Shown here one piece after another: positions 9,622 through 18,104 of a stretch of DNA of 64,000 nucleotides. Origin of the DNA: Superficieibacter electus (GTDB lineage Bacteria > Pseudomonadota > Gammaproteobacteria > Enterobacterales > Enterobacteriaceae); assembly GCF_002915575.1 (NCBI RefSeq), contig NZ_PQGD01000008.1, forward strand, positions 124,001 to 188,000, written 5' to 3'. The notes below the pieces were generated by a model, which did no database searches, was not told the DNA's origin, and was given only the letters and a program-made list of their open reading frames with translations. The position numbers were made by a program, and so were the translations under genes. Position 1 is the first letter of the stretch. Each line of letters begins with the position of its first letter.

Positions 9622-11040
9622 ATGCGTATTTTGAAAATAAAATGGGCGGTACCCCACTGCTACGCTCTGATCTTTTTTATCATTATTATTGTTGCCATCT
9701 TAACCTGGTGTATTCCCAGCGGCAGCTTTGACTATCATTCTGTGACCTTGCCTGGCGGGGAGACCAAAACGCTGGTCGTTCCTGGCTCTTATCATCTGCT
9801 GGACAAAGTGACTGTCGAAGGCGATTTACGCCAGGGCGTGTCGGCTATTCTTGCCGCGCCGCTGGAAGGGATCATTAAAGCGGCTGACGTCATTGCTTTT
9901 GTACTCATTGTTGGTGGTGCGTTTGGCATTATTATGCGTACTGGCGCTATTGAACGCGGTCTGCACGTGCTGGCAGAACGTCTGGCCGGGAAGGGGATTC
10001 TGGTTATACCGCTTTCCATGACGCTCTTTAGTCTCGGCGGGGCGACCTTCGGTATGAGCGAAGAAGTTATTCCGCTGTACGCTGTTTTCATTTCGTTGAT
10101 GTTTGCGCTGGGCTATGACTCGCTGACCGCTATTCTGATCTTATTTCTGGGTACCCAAATCGGCTATGTAGGGGCGATGACCAATCCGTTTTCGGTGCTT
10201 ATTGCTCAGGGCGTCGCGGGAATCCAGGGCAACCCTCAACTATGGTTACGGGCTATCGCCTGGGTGGTGTTCACCGGTATGGCGATTATTTTCACCATGT
10301 GGTACGCCCACCGGGTCAAACGCTCCCCAACAATCTCGCCTGTGTATGAAAGCGATCTACAGATCCGCTCGCAGTTTATGACCACACAGTCCGGGACAGT
10401 GACGTTTTCGTGGAGTGACCGGCTGATCATTGCGGCTTTTGTCCTGGCGCTGGCGATTATTTCGTGGGGGCTGATTACTCGCGGCTGGTATATGATCGAA
10501 ATCGGTACGGTCTTTTTAGCGCTGGGCCTGTTCTCCGGCCTTATTCATAAAATGAACGCCACTACCATGGCAGAAAACTTTGTTGAAGGCTGCAAAGAAT
10601 TTGTTTATGCGGCGGTGGTGATCGGCCTGGCGCGCGGCATTCTGGTGGTGGCGGATAATGGCAAAATTATTGACACGCTGCTTTTCGGACTCTCTGAAAT
10701 TCTGGATGGCCTGCCGCACTATGCGTTTACCACCCTGATGCTGCTGGGCCACAACGTCATTACTTTCTTTGTTCCCTCCTCGTCAGGGGAGGCTGCACTG
10801 ACGATGCCGGTCCTGGCTCCTTTAGGCGATTTGGTTGGCGTGAATAAAGAGGCCATGGTCATGGCCTACCAGTTTGGTAACGGCCTGACTAACCTGATTT
10901 CTCCTACGGGCGGCGTGCTGCTGGCCGGGCTTTCTATTGCCCGCGTAGGTTTTGGGCAATGGTTGAGAGTGATCATGCGTTTGTTCCCGCTGCTGTGGAT
11001 AACCAGCGCCATTTTCGCGGCTGTCTCAGCCTGGGTGTAG
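9622..11040 (+). CDS. YfcC-family transporter of the deglycase operon
   Basis: A 472-residue membrane protein of the YfcC/DcuC type. The start at the ATG at 9622 has GAGG six bases upstream; an in-frame GTG at 9580 lacks a ribosome site. Family motifs are FGMSEEVIPLYAVF near residue 138 and FFVPSSSGEAALTMP near 382, matching those of the transporter at 68-1471. Salmonella FraA, importer of fructose-asparagine, is of this superfamily, so this protein probably imports the substrate of the deglycase/kinase pair. It ends 85 bp before the regulator gene. Confidence 0.85.
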   Translation: MRILKIKWAVPHCYALIFFIIIIVAILTWCIPSGSFDYHSVTLPGGETKTLVVPGSYHLLDKVTVEGDLRQGVSAILAAPLEGIIKAADVIAFVLIVGGAFGIIMRTGAIERGLHVLAERLAGKGILVIPLSMTLFSLGGATFGMSEEVIPLYAVFISLMFALGYDSLTAILILFLGTQIGYVGAMTNPFSVLIAQGVAGIQGNPQLWLRAIAWVVFTGMAIIFTMWYAHRVKRSPTISPVYESDLQIRSQFMTTQSGTVTFSWSDRLIIAAFVLALAIISWGLITRGWYMIEIGTVFLALGLFSGLIHKMNATTMAENFVEGCKEFVYAAVVIGLARGILVVADNGKIIDTLLFGLSEILDGLPHYAFTTLMLLGHNVITFFVPSSSGEAALTMPVLAPLGDLVGVNKEAMVMAYQFGNGLTNLISPTGGVLLAGLSIARVGFGQWLRVIMRLFPLLWITSAIFAAVSAWV

Positions 11041-11125
11041 GGAATATGCGCGCTGTCGTAGTCTGACATGCGCGCATCCTTTATAATTTGGGTTCGGATC
11101 ATCGACCCAGTGGGTAAAAAACGCT

Positions 11126-11851
11126 ATGTCGGGTTATGGACTACAGCAGCATACGGCTGTCCCGTTATACAGACAGTTAAAAGATAAAATCCTCAGCGAT
11201 ATTGCCAGCGGAAAGCTCGCTGAGGGCGCGAAAATACCTACCGAAGTCGAACTCAGCGAGTTATACAACATCAGCCGTGTGACGGTGCGTAATGCCATTA
11301 AGGAACTGGTGGCAGAAGGTTATCTGGTCAAAAAACAGGGCAAAGGGACTTTTGTTTGCCTGCCTAAGATCGAACGCAAAGTCGTTCATCTGCTGAGCTT
11401 TACCGCCGCCTGCGAAAGCAGCCATCTTCCCACCACCAGCCGGGTATTACAGACCGCGATCCTCGACGACTATCGTCATGTGCGCCGGGCTTTACAGCTC
11501 AGTGATGATGATGCTGTGCTCTATATCCAGCGCCTGAGAATGGCAGGAGAGCTGCCGCTGATGCTGGAAAATAACTATTACTCATTACAGCGGTTTGGAT
11601 TTTTACAGCAGGAAGATCTCAGCGGCTCGCTTTATCAGTTGTTAACAGAGAAGTACGGCATTTGTCCTACCCACGCCGGTGAGACCACGGTTGAAATGGT
11701 GCGTGCCCATGCGGACACGGCTCCCCTGTTGCAGCAGCCTGCCGGAGAACCGCTATTTCTGATGAAAACGCTGATTATGGATGGTGAATATCATCCGATA
11801 CACTACGGCGAACAGTACATTGTTGCAGAGCGCTACAAATTCAGCTTTTAA
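11126..11851 (+). CDS. GntR-family (HutC/UTRA) transcriptional regulator
   Basis: A 241-residue regulator. The N-terminal winged helix is clear: PLYRQLKDKILSDIASGKL, KIPTEVELSELYNISRVTV, NAIKELVAEGYLVKKQGKG (residues 12-77). It is followed by a UTRA ligand-binding domain ending near YIVAERYKFSF. It lies downstream of the deglycase, kinase, amidohydrolase and transporter genes on the same strand and probably represses them through the palindrome at 5982-6009. UTRA domains of this type often bind a phosphorylated sugar intermediate. No strong ribosome site was seen at the start. A hairpin immediately follows the stop and separates it from convergent argI. Confidence 0.87.
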   Translation: MSGYGLQQHTAVPLYRQLKDKILSDIASGKLAEGAKIPTEVELSELYNISRVTVRNAIKELVAEGYLVKKQGKGTFVCLPKIERKVVHLLSFTAACESSHLPTTSRVLQTAILDDYRHVRRALQLSDDDAVLYIQRLRMAGELPLMLENNYYSLQRFGFLQQEDLSGSLYQLLTEKYGICPTHAGETTVEMVRAHADTAPLLQQPAGEPLFLMKTLIMDGEYHPIHYGEQYIVAERYKFSF

Positions 11852-11881
11852 GGAAACCGACTGCGGAGACAGTCGCTTTCC
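11852..11881. terminator. Hairpin between gntR gene and argI
   Basis: CGACTG (11858-11863) pairs with CAGTCG (11870-11875). After one mismatch, GGAAA (11852-11856) pairs with TTTCC (11877-11881). It lies between the convergent stops of the regulator and argI and could serve both directions. Confidence 0.55.
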
Positions 11882-11891
11882 CTGCCGGAGA

Positions 11892-12896
11892 TTATTCCGC
11901 CAGCGTCGCCACCATCACCGCTTTAATGGTATGCATCCGGTTTTCCGCCTGGTCGAACACGATACTGGCTGCCGACTCAAATACGTCGTCCGTGACCTCC
12001 ATGCCACCGTGCAGCCCGTACTGTTCGGCCATTTGCTTGCCGAGAAGCGTCTGGTCATCGTGAAACGCGGGCAGGCAATGCAGAAATTTCACCTGCGGAT
12101 TACCGGTTAACTGCAGCATAGTGCTGTTTACCTGGTAATCGCGCAGCAAGGCGATACGCCCGGCCCATTTTTCTTTTGCCTCGCCCATCGACACCCAGAC
12201 ATCGGTGTAGATAAAATCCGCGCCCTGGACGCCCGCAGCAACGTCTTCCGTCAGGGTGATTTTGCCGCCGGTTTGTGCCGCCAGCGCCTGACACTCGGCC
12301 ACCAGATTTTCCTCCGGCCAGCAGGCTTTTGGTGCCACCAGCCGCAGATCGAGACCCGTCAGCGCCGCGGCTTCCAGCATGGTATTGCCCATATTGTTGC
12401 GGGCATCCCCGGCATACACCAGCGTCATCTCACTGAACGATTTCCCCGGCAGATGCTCCTGCATGGTCAGCAAATCCGCCAGCAATTGCGTCGGGTGAAA
12501 CTCGTTGGTCAGCCCGTTCCATACCGGTACACCGGCAAACTCCGCCAGCGTTTCCACCACCTCCTGACCATGGCCGCGATACTGAATGCCGTCGTACATT
12601 CGACCCAGTACGCGGGCAGTGTCTTTAATCGATTCTTTATGGCCGATCTGGCTGCCACTCGGGCCAAGATAAGTGACGCGCGCGCCCTGATCGTATGCGG
12701 CAACTTCGAAAGAGCATCGTGTACGGGTGGAGTCTTTTTCGAAGATGAGCGCGATGTTTTTCCCGCTAAGCTGCGGCACTTCCCGGCCCTGTTTTTTATC
12801 CGCTTTGAGTTTTGCGGCCAGTTGCAGCAGCGTCTGGAGTTGCGCAGGGGTAAAATCGAGTAGTTTTAAAAAATGTTTCTGGTAGAACGACGACAT
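11892..12896 (-). CDS. argI: Anabolic ornithine carbamoyltransferase
   Basis: A 334-residue ornithine carbamoyltransferase in the canonical position beside divergent rraB. Motifs are [12 protein letters not shown] near residue 54, [13 protein letters not shown] near 230 and [11 protein letters not shown] near 273. It makes citrulline from ornithine and carbamoyl phosphate in arginine biosynthesis. The start at 12896 follows GAGGG. Two ArgR-type boxes lie just upstream, which separates it from the catabolic paralogue arcB at 1519-2523. The substrate loop reads EKDSTRTR, against EKTSTRTR in arcB. Confidence 0.95.
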   Translation of the reverse strand: MSSFYQKHFLKLLDFTPAQLQTLLQLAAKLKADKKQGREVPQLSGKNIALIFEKDSTRTRCSFEVAAYDQGARVTYLGPSGSQIGHKESIKDTARVLGRMYDGIQYRGHGQEVVETLAEFAGVPVWNGLTNEFHPTQLLADLLTMQEHLPGKSFSEMTLVYAGDARNNMGNTMLEAAALTGLDLRLVAPKACWPEENLVAECQALAAQTGGKITLTEDVAAGVQGADFIYTDVWVSMGEAKEKWAGRIALLRDYQVNSTMLQLTGNPQVKFLHCLPAFHDDQTLLGKQMAEQYGLHGGMEVTDDVFESAASIVFDQAENRMHTIKAVMVATLAE

Positions 12897-12923
12897 ATTT
12901 CCCTCTCATGACGCAGGTCACTT

Positions 12924-12966
12924 GTTGAATTAAAATTCAATTTATATGTATGAATATGCAATTGCA
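12924..12966 (-). promoter_or_regulatory. ARG boxes upstream of argI
   Basis: TTGAATTAAAATTCAA (12925-12940) is a perfect palindrome matching the ArgR operator consensus. A second, weaker element around TATGAATATGCAATT follows with a few bases between, the tandem arrangement usual at argI promoters. ArgR with arginine should repress argI here. Confidence 0.8.
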
Positions 12967-13060
12967 AGCCTGAGTCATAAATCTTTGCCGGATGGGCTGG
13001 AGGCAATGTCGGCGGTGTGTGACAATATAAGTAACTGCGGCAATTTATGAGGACCCTGCC

Positions 13061-13474
13061 ATGGCAAACCCGGAATACCTGGAAGAGCAGCGCGAAGAAA
13101 CGCGTTTAACGATTGAAGAGCTACTTGAAGACGGCAGCGATCCTGATGCCCTGTACACCATTGAACATCACCTTTCCGCTGACGACTTCGATACGCTGGA
13201 GAAATTCGCGGTCGAAGCCTTCAAGCTGGGTTATGAAGTGACCGAGCCGGAAGAGCTGGAAGTGGAAGAGGGCGACACGGTCATCTGCTGCGATATTCTC
13301 AGCGAATGCGCGCTGAATGCCGATCTGATCGACGCGCAGGTTGAGCAACTGATGACCCTGGCGGAAAAATTCAACGTTGAGTATGACGGCTGGGGCACCT
13401 ACTTCGAAGATCCGGATGCCGAAGACGGTGAGGAAGAGGATATCGACGAAGATGACGACGGCGTGCGTCACTAA
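13061..13474 (+). CDS. rraB: Ribonuclease E inhibitor RraB
   Basis: A 137-residue, very acidic protein ([16 protein letters not shown] start, [19 protein letters not shown] tail) corresponding to E. coli RraB (YjgD), in its usual position divergent from argI. RraB binds RNase E and changes degradosome composition and RNA turnover. GAGGA precedes the start by a few bases. The acidic C-terminal tail is typical of the family. miaE begins 48 bp downstream on the same strand. Confidence 0.93.
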   Translation: MANPEYLEEQREETRLTIEELLEDGSDPDALYTIEHHLSADDFDTLEKFAVEAFKLGYEVTEPEELEVEEGDTVICCDILSECALNADLIDAQVEQLMTLAEKFNVEYDGWGTYFEDPDAEDGEEEDIDEDDDGVRH

Positions 13475-13522
13475 GCTATAACCCGGTGCGGCAGTCCAGC
13501 TGCCGCACGCTCAGGACCCTTC

Positions 13523-14281
13523 ATGGATTACTCACACTTACTCTCCCCTGTCACCCGATTTCTGCACTGCCCGACGCCTCAGGCGTGGATCGACAAAGCC
13601 CGCGATCCGGCAAACCTGCCGCTGTTACTCACCGATCACATGGTCTGCGAACTCAAAGCCGCGCAAACCGCGATGCTGCTGGTGCGTAAATATGTCGCCG
13701 ATAAAGACGGCGGCGACGCGCTGCTGGCATGGCTGCAGCCCTATGAAGCTTTTACCTTCCGTGAAGGACCGGAGCCGGACTTTCTTGCGCTGCACAAGCA
13801 GATCGGTAAAAGCGTGATGCCACGCACTGACGATCCGTGGGGACGCCAGCTTATCGACAGTATGCTGCTGTTAATTAAAGAGGAATTACACCATTTCTGG
13901 CAGGTGCGTGAGGCGATGGCGGTGCGTAATATTCCTTACGTCAAAATCACGGCCAGCCGCTATGCTAAAGGGATGCTGAAAGAGGTGCGCACCCACGAGC
14001 CGCTGACGCTAATTGATAAGCTGATTTGCGGCGCGTATATCGAAGCCCGCTCCTGCGAGCGTTTTGCCGCACTGGCACCGTATCTGGATGAGGATTTGCA
14101 GAGGTTCTACCTCTCCCTGCTCCGTTCTGAAGCGCGCCATTATCAGGATTATCTCGCGCTGGCGCAGCAGGTTGCTGGTGATGATATTGCACCGCGCGTG
14201 CAGCATTTCGGGCGCATTGAAGCAGCGCTTATAACGACTGAGGACGCTGAGTTCCGTTTTCATAGCGGGGTCCCGGTCTGA
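13523..14281 (+). CDS. miaE: tRNA 2-methylthio-N6-isopentenyladenosine hydroxylase
   Basis: A 252-residue non-heme diiron hydroxylase that converts ms2i6A37 in tRNA to its hydroxylated form using O2. Ferritin-like helices carry the iron ligands; likely ones are in MVCELKAAQTAMLL near residue 41, KEELHHFWQVREAM near 114, ARSCERFAAL near 174 and LLRSEARHYQDYL near 196. miaE is present in Salmonella, Citrobacter and Klebsiella but absent from E. coli K-12, which helps place the organism. AGGACCC precedes the start. The next gene begins 16 bp downstream. Confidence 0.93.
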   Translation: MDYSHLLSPVTRFLHCPTPQAWIDKARDPANLPLLLTDHMVCELKAAQTAMLLVRKYVADKDGGDALLAWLQPYEAFTFREGPEPDFLALHKQIGKSVMPRTDDPWGRQLIDSMLLLIKEELHHFWQVREAMAVRNIPYVKITASRYAKGMLKEVRTHEPLTLIDKLICGAYIEARSCERFAALAPYLDEDLQRFYLSLLRSEARHYQDYLALAQQVAGDDIAPRVQHFGRIEAALITTEDAEFRFHSGVPV

Positions 14282-14297
14282 CAATACAGGACATCAC

Positions 14298-15020
14298 ATG
14301 AAAAAATGGTCAACCGCTCTGCTGGCTGGCGTTATCTCATTTATGGCTTTTGCCTGGATTGCCCATCGCTCTCCCGCCAAAACGGACGATGAACAATTTG
14401 ACGCCATCGTCAGCACCATGCCGACGTATCAGGTCCTCAAAGAGCAGGAGCCGCAGCTCTGGCAGTCCATTCGTACCCGCGCGTTGACCATGCAAAAGGA
14501 AGGTAAAATCGAGCAGCAAATTGTTGATGCCATCCAGCCGCAGGTGCTGAATTTGCAAATGCAGCGCCTGCAAACCGCACCGGATGAAAACGTCGTGGCC
14601 TACATGAAAATCAACATGGAACAGACCGCCGCCGTGCAGAAGGTCAGCGACGACGACTGCTATCGTTTTTTATTCCCGGATGTGAAGGGTGGGATTAACC
14701 CGATACGCATTTTGTCGCAGGATCTGTTCCATCGACGCATGGAAATCGACGCCGCCATGATGCGTGCCGCTGTCGGGCCGAATAAGCACACCGTGACGCC
14801 ACAGGAGCGTGAACATGCGCAGCAGGATATTAAACCCGTTGCTCAGCAACTGAGCCAAAAATACGGTCAGGATCTGGCAATTATGTCCAACCCGGCAAGT
14901 GGCGTCGGCAAAGAAAAAATCACCTGTAATATTGTGCAGGATCTGTGGAATGGCGTCCTGACGCTGCCGCAGGACAAAGCGGCTGGCGTTATTCGCTTTG
15001 CTATTGATTCATCAAAATAA
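14298..15020 (+). CDS. Hypothetical protein with N-terminal membrane anchor
   Basis: A 240-residue protein I do not recognise by name. Residues 5-24 (WSTALLAGVISFMAFAWIAH) form one hydrophobic segment, probably a signal anchor. The rest is soluble and helix-rich, rich in Gln and Met (VLNLQMQRLQ, ALTMQKEGKIEQQI). A Cys near residue 121 (DDDCYRF) and another near 213 (KITCNIV) could form a disulfide if the domain is periplasmic. It follows miaE by 16 bp, so cotranscription is likely. A strong hairpin ends the unit. Confidence 0.75.
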   Translation: MKKWSTALLAGVISFMAFAWIAHRSPAKTDDEQFDAIVSTMPTYQVLKEQEPQLWQSIRTRALTMQKEGKIEQQIVDAIQPQVLNLQMQRLQTAPDENVVAYMKINMEQTAAVQKVSDDDCYRFLFPDVKGGINPIRILSQDLFHRRMEIDAAMMRAAVGPNKHTVTPQEREHAQQDIKPVAQQLSQKYGQDLAIMSNPASGVGKEKITCNIVQDLWNGVLTLPQDKAAGVIRFAIDSSK

Positions 15021-15023
15021 ATT

Positions 15024-15058
15024 GAGCAGGATCTGATGCTTTGCCTCAGATCCTGCTC
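15024..15058. terminator. Strong bidirectional terminator hairpin
   Basis: GAGCAGGATCTGA (15024-15036) pairs perfectly over 13 bp with TCAGATCCTGCTC (15046-15058) around a 9-nt loop. It lies between the convergent ends of the gene at 14298-15020 and the DUF3617 gene, so it can stop transcription from both sides. Confidence 0.85.
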
Positions 15059-15063
15059 GTGTG

Positions 15064-15555
15064 TTATTTCGTTCCCGGCCCTTTAGATGCCTCAGAGCAG
15101 GTTTTGCCAACAAAGGTTTGCCTGACTTTATTGGTTGAAGACCTTTTCTGACCATATGAGTCCATATCCATTTTCATGTCTATGGAAAATTCAGTATCGC
15201 TAATTTTTGTGGTTTCGACGACCGAATGGGTTTTGGTTTTGTCATTATTACAAACGGTTTCGTTAACCAGTTTTGTATCCGTACTTTCTAAAAAAGTTAC
15301 CGTACATCCCCCTTCAGTGTGACTAAATCCTTTAACCATTTTTTTAGAGTCGGCCGCCATTTTTGGGGTGTAACAAATGTTGCTTGCCACGCCGGAATTT
15401 TTTGGGTCCATCAGTACCTGCCCGGTATCAACGTCAACCGTTCGCATGTCGATATTTTCCATCTTCCATTCACCGGCTTGAATATCAAGTGCAGAGGCAT
15501 TATGGGCGGTAATAAATAATGAAGATAATAATAGCGCGGGTACAATACGTTTCAT
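15064..15555 (-). CDS. DUF3617-type secreted protein
   Basis: A 163-residue protein with a clear signal peptide (MKRIVPALLLSSLFITAHNASA, cleavage after ASA near residue 22), so it is exported to the periplasm. The mature part begins LDIQAGEWKMENIDM, the usual start of DUF3617 proteins. It has four Cys (NICYTP, GGCTVTF, TVCNNDK, KTCSEAS) that could make two disulfides. The function of the family is unknown. It appears to be a single-gene unit with the shared terminator at its 3' end. Confidence 0.75.
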   Translation of the reverse strand: MKRIVPALLLSSLFITAHNASALDIQAGEWKMENIDMRTVDVDTGQVLMDPKNSGVASNICYTPKMAADSKKMVKGFSHTEGGCTVTFLESTDTKLVNETVCNNDKTKTHSVVETTKISDTEFSIDMKMDMDSYGQKRSSTNKVRQTFVGKTCSEASKGPGTK

Positions 15556-15655
15556 TTATAACATCCTTGAATAATGAAAAACCTTCTGGATGCCGAATGG
15601 TCATCCAGAAGGGAGTTATAGCAGGAAATAAAAATTCAGGCGAGGATATTCAGGC

Positions 15656-16165
15656 TTACAGCGATTTTAACATCCGCACTTCGCAATCGACATGCCCGGT
15701 ACAGCCCAGCGGATAGTCGATATGCTGGAACCCCAGATGTTCATATAACCCGATCGCTTCTTTGAGAAACGCTGTCGTTTCCAGATAGCAACGTTTAAAC
15801 CCCTGCTCGCGCGCATGATCCATCGCCATCAGCGCCAGTTTTTTCGCCAGTCCCTGGCCGCGCGCCGAGGGCAGGAAATACATTTTCTGCAATTCACAGA
15901 TATCTGGCTCGCTACAGGCCAGCGGGGCAATGCCGCCGCCGCCAACCACCTTACCGTCCTGCTCCACCACCCAATAGGCGTGACCGGGTTGACTGTAGAG
16001 CGGGTGTAGTTCGTCCAGATTCGGATCGGCCACCGTATAGCCTTTATCGGCGGTCAGACCATATTCAGCGGAAACCTGACGGATGACGGCGGCGATGGCG
16101 GCATTATCCTGAGCCGTCAGGCGGCGCAGCGCGAGCGTGCTGACTACATTCATAACATTACCCAA
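15656..16165 (-). CDS. yjgM: GNAT-family acetyltransferase YjgM
   Basis: A 169-residue GNAT acetyltransferase strongly resembling E. coli YjgM and in the same order before yjgN and valS. The acetyl-CoA-binding motif is [18 protein letters not shown] near residues 107-124. Substrate-side motifs are [14 protein letters not shown] and [19 protein letters not shown]. The physiological substrate is not established. The start is uncertain between 16165 and the in-frame ATG at 16153; neither has a strong ribosome site. Confidence 0.88.
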   Translation of the reverse strand: MGNVMNVVSTLALRRLTAQDNAAIAAVIRQVSAEYGLTADKGYTVADPNLDELHPLYSQPGHAYWVVEQDGKVVGGGGIAPLACSEPDICELQKMYFLPSARGQGLAKKLALMAMDHAREQGFKRCYLETTAFLKEAIGLYEHLGFQHIDYPLGCTGHVDCEVRMLKSL

Positions 16166-16348
16166 TTACACATTACATACTTATATATTTATTTAATACC
16201 ATTGTCTCTTATGCGGCGCAAGCGGCTTATAAAGCGTGAAAAAATTTTGTCAGCCGCCAGGGGAAAGAGGTATTGTACTGCCGCAGGCCATATTTCTGTT
16301 GTTGTATTATTCTTTTTAGTTATGGATTTGTTAATTTAGGGATGTTTT

Positions 16349-17554
16349 ATGAATGAAGCTATAAAAGGCACCGAGGCGCATTGTCATCCGTTTGTGTTTC
16401 GCGGTGACGGCGGAAAATATTTTCTTATCTGTTTGGTGAATGTTTTGCTTTGCCTTATTACATTGGGTATTTATTTACCGTGGGCGTTAATGAAATGTCG
16501 CCGTTATCTTTATTCTAATATGGAAGTGAACGGCCAGAGCTTTAGCTATGGAGTTACTGGCGGGAATATTTTTGTCAGCGTGCTGGTTTTTCTGGTTATG
16601 TATATTGCCGCTTTGATGTCGATAGCGGCAAGGCTACCTTTTATTGGTTTTGCTCTGATAATTATACTCTTTATCCTGTTGCCTTTTATGTTTGTGAAAG
16701 GGCTAAGCTACCAGGCCATGATGACCTCCCTGAACGGTGTGCGCTTCGGGTTCTCCTGTTCGATGGCGCGGTTCTGGTTAATCGTGGTTGGCTTACCTGT
16801 GGCGATGGTGATTGGGTTAGTCCTGTGCGTTATGATCATCGCTAAGCTTTGTCCGGCAGATACTGATACCGAAATCATTATTTCGGGGATTGTGCTGGCG
16901 TTGGTTGTCGTCGCGGCAATAGGTATTTTGAACGGTACCTTATTTAGCAAAGTTATGTCGTTCATCTGGAATAACATCAGCTTTGGTGTACATCGCTTTG
17001 AGGCAAAAGTAGATACTGTTTATTGCATTAAATATGCGATCCTGGCCTTTATCACCCTGCTGCCGTTTTTAGGTGTAGCGGGCTATATCATGTCCGAGCA
17101 GATTATGAACGACCTGCGCGACGGCTCGCTTCCGCTATACGCGACTAATGATATGATGGACATGAGCGAGTTTATTGAAGTACAGCGGAGAATGATCACC
17201 GCGCAAGTTGTCTATTATTTTGGTATCGCGATCGCGACCAGCTATTTGACGGTTTCTCTGCGCAACCATTTTATGAGCCGGCTTTCACTGGATAACGGGC
17301 GTATTCGTTTTCGTTCGACGTTGACCTATTTTGGCATGCTCTATCGGATGTGTGCGTTAGTGGTTATTTCCGGCATTACTGGCGGTTTTGCTTATCCTCT
17401 GCTGAAAATATGGATGCTCACCTGGCAGGCGCAAAATACGTATGTGATTGGCGATCTGGATGCGCTGGCGCTGGAAAACAGCTCTCAGGAAACCGAAAAG
17501 GGTATGCTGGCGACACTGTCGCGCGGCATAATGCCGACATTACCTTTCCTGTAA
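16349..17554 (+). CDS. yjgN: DUF898 inner-membrane protein YjgN
   Basis: A 401-residue polytopic membrane protein of the DUF898/YjgN family, in the standard place convergent with valS. The N-terminal HPFVFRGDGGKYFLICLVN, then ITLGIYLPWALMKCRRYLY near residue 37, recurs in spirit in the second half (SLRNHFMSRLS, ITGGFAYPLLKIWM), with about eight hydrophobic segments overall. Biochemical function is unknown. A GGGATG sequence precedes the start. A hairpin lies just after the stop. Confidence 0.88.
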   Translation: MNEAIKGTEAHCHPFVFRGDGGKYFLICLVNVLLCLITLGIYLPWALMKCRRYLYSNMEVNGQSFSYGVTGGNIFVSVLVFLVMYIAALMSIAARLPFIGFALIIILFILLPFMFVKGLSYQAMMTSLNGVRFGFSCSMARFWLIVVGLPVAMVIGLVLCVMIIAKLCPADTDTEIIISGIVLALVVVAAIGILNGTLFSKVMSFIWNNISFGVHRFEAKVDTVYCIKYAILAFITLLPFLGVAGYIMSEQIMNDLRDGSLPLYATNDMMDMSEFIEVQRRMITAQVVYYFGIAIATSYLTVSLRNHFMSRLSLDNGRIRFRSTLTYFGMLYRMCALVVISGITGGFAYPLLKIWMLTWQAQNTYVIGDLDALALENSSQETEKGMLATLSRGIMPTLPFL

Positions 17555-17558
17555 TGAT

Positions 17559-17584
17559 AAAAAAGGCCGGAAGATATTCCGGCC
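17559..17584. terminator. Hairpin between yjgN and valS, T-run on minus strand
   Basis: GGCCGGAA (17565-17572) pairs with TTCCGGCC (17577-17584) around GATA. Read on the minus strand the stem is followed by a run of T, so it is best placed to stop valS transcripts that read through the repeat block. It may also help end yjgN. Confidence 0.65.
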
Positions 17585-17604
17585 AAACTTATACCGTGGA
17601 ATTA

Positions 17605-18075
17605 TGCCTGGCGGCGCTTGCGCAGGCCTACAGGTTCCACGTAATTTATTAATATTCAAGAAGTTGTAGGCCGGGTAAGGCGAAGCCGCCACCCGGCAAA
17701 ACGATGTACAAAATGACAAACGTTATACCGTGGACTGATGCCTGGCGGCGCTGCGCTTGCGCAGGCCTACAGGTTCCACATAATTTATTGATATTCAATA
17801 TGTTGTAGGCCGGGTAAGGCGAAGCCGCCACCCGGCAAAACGATGTACAAAATGACAAACGTTATACCGTGGAATTATGCCTGGCGGCGCTGCGCTTGCG
17901 CAGGCCTACAGGTTCCACATAATTTATTGATATTCAATACGTTGTAGGCCGGGTAAGGCGAAGCCGCCACCCGGCAAACGACGTACAAAATGACAAACGT
18001 TATAGCGTGGAATTATGCCGGGTGGCGCTGCGCTTACCCGGCCTACGTGATGTGGATGACACCCACAGTCCCGGG
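17605..18075. repeat. Tandem BIME/REP-type repeat block, about 138-bp period
   Basis: Between yjgN and valS, a unit containing GCGCTTGCGCAGGCCTAC, then GGTTCCACATAATTTATT, then GTAGGCCGGGTAAGGCG and GCCGCCACCCGGCAAA recurs. Units start at about 17605, 17739 and 17878, and a fourth partial unit starts near 18016. Spacing is 134-139 bp. The paired inverted GTAGGCC...GGCCTAC motifs are typical enterobacterial REP sequences, and the unique linkers are copied with them, so the block grew by tandem duplication. No gene is visible in 17555-18104. Confidence 0.85.
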
Positions 18076-18104
18076 CAAGCGAAGCGCCGTCGGGCAGGGC
18101 CGGC

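Noticed and set aside
17605-18075. Regular repeats downstream of valS as a possible CRISPR array
   Set aside because: The units are REP/BIME sequences with copied linkers and a 138-bp period, and no cas genes are near.
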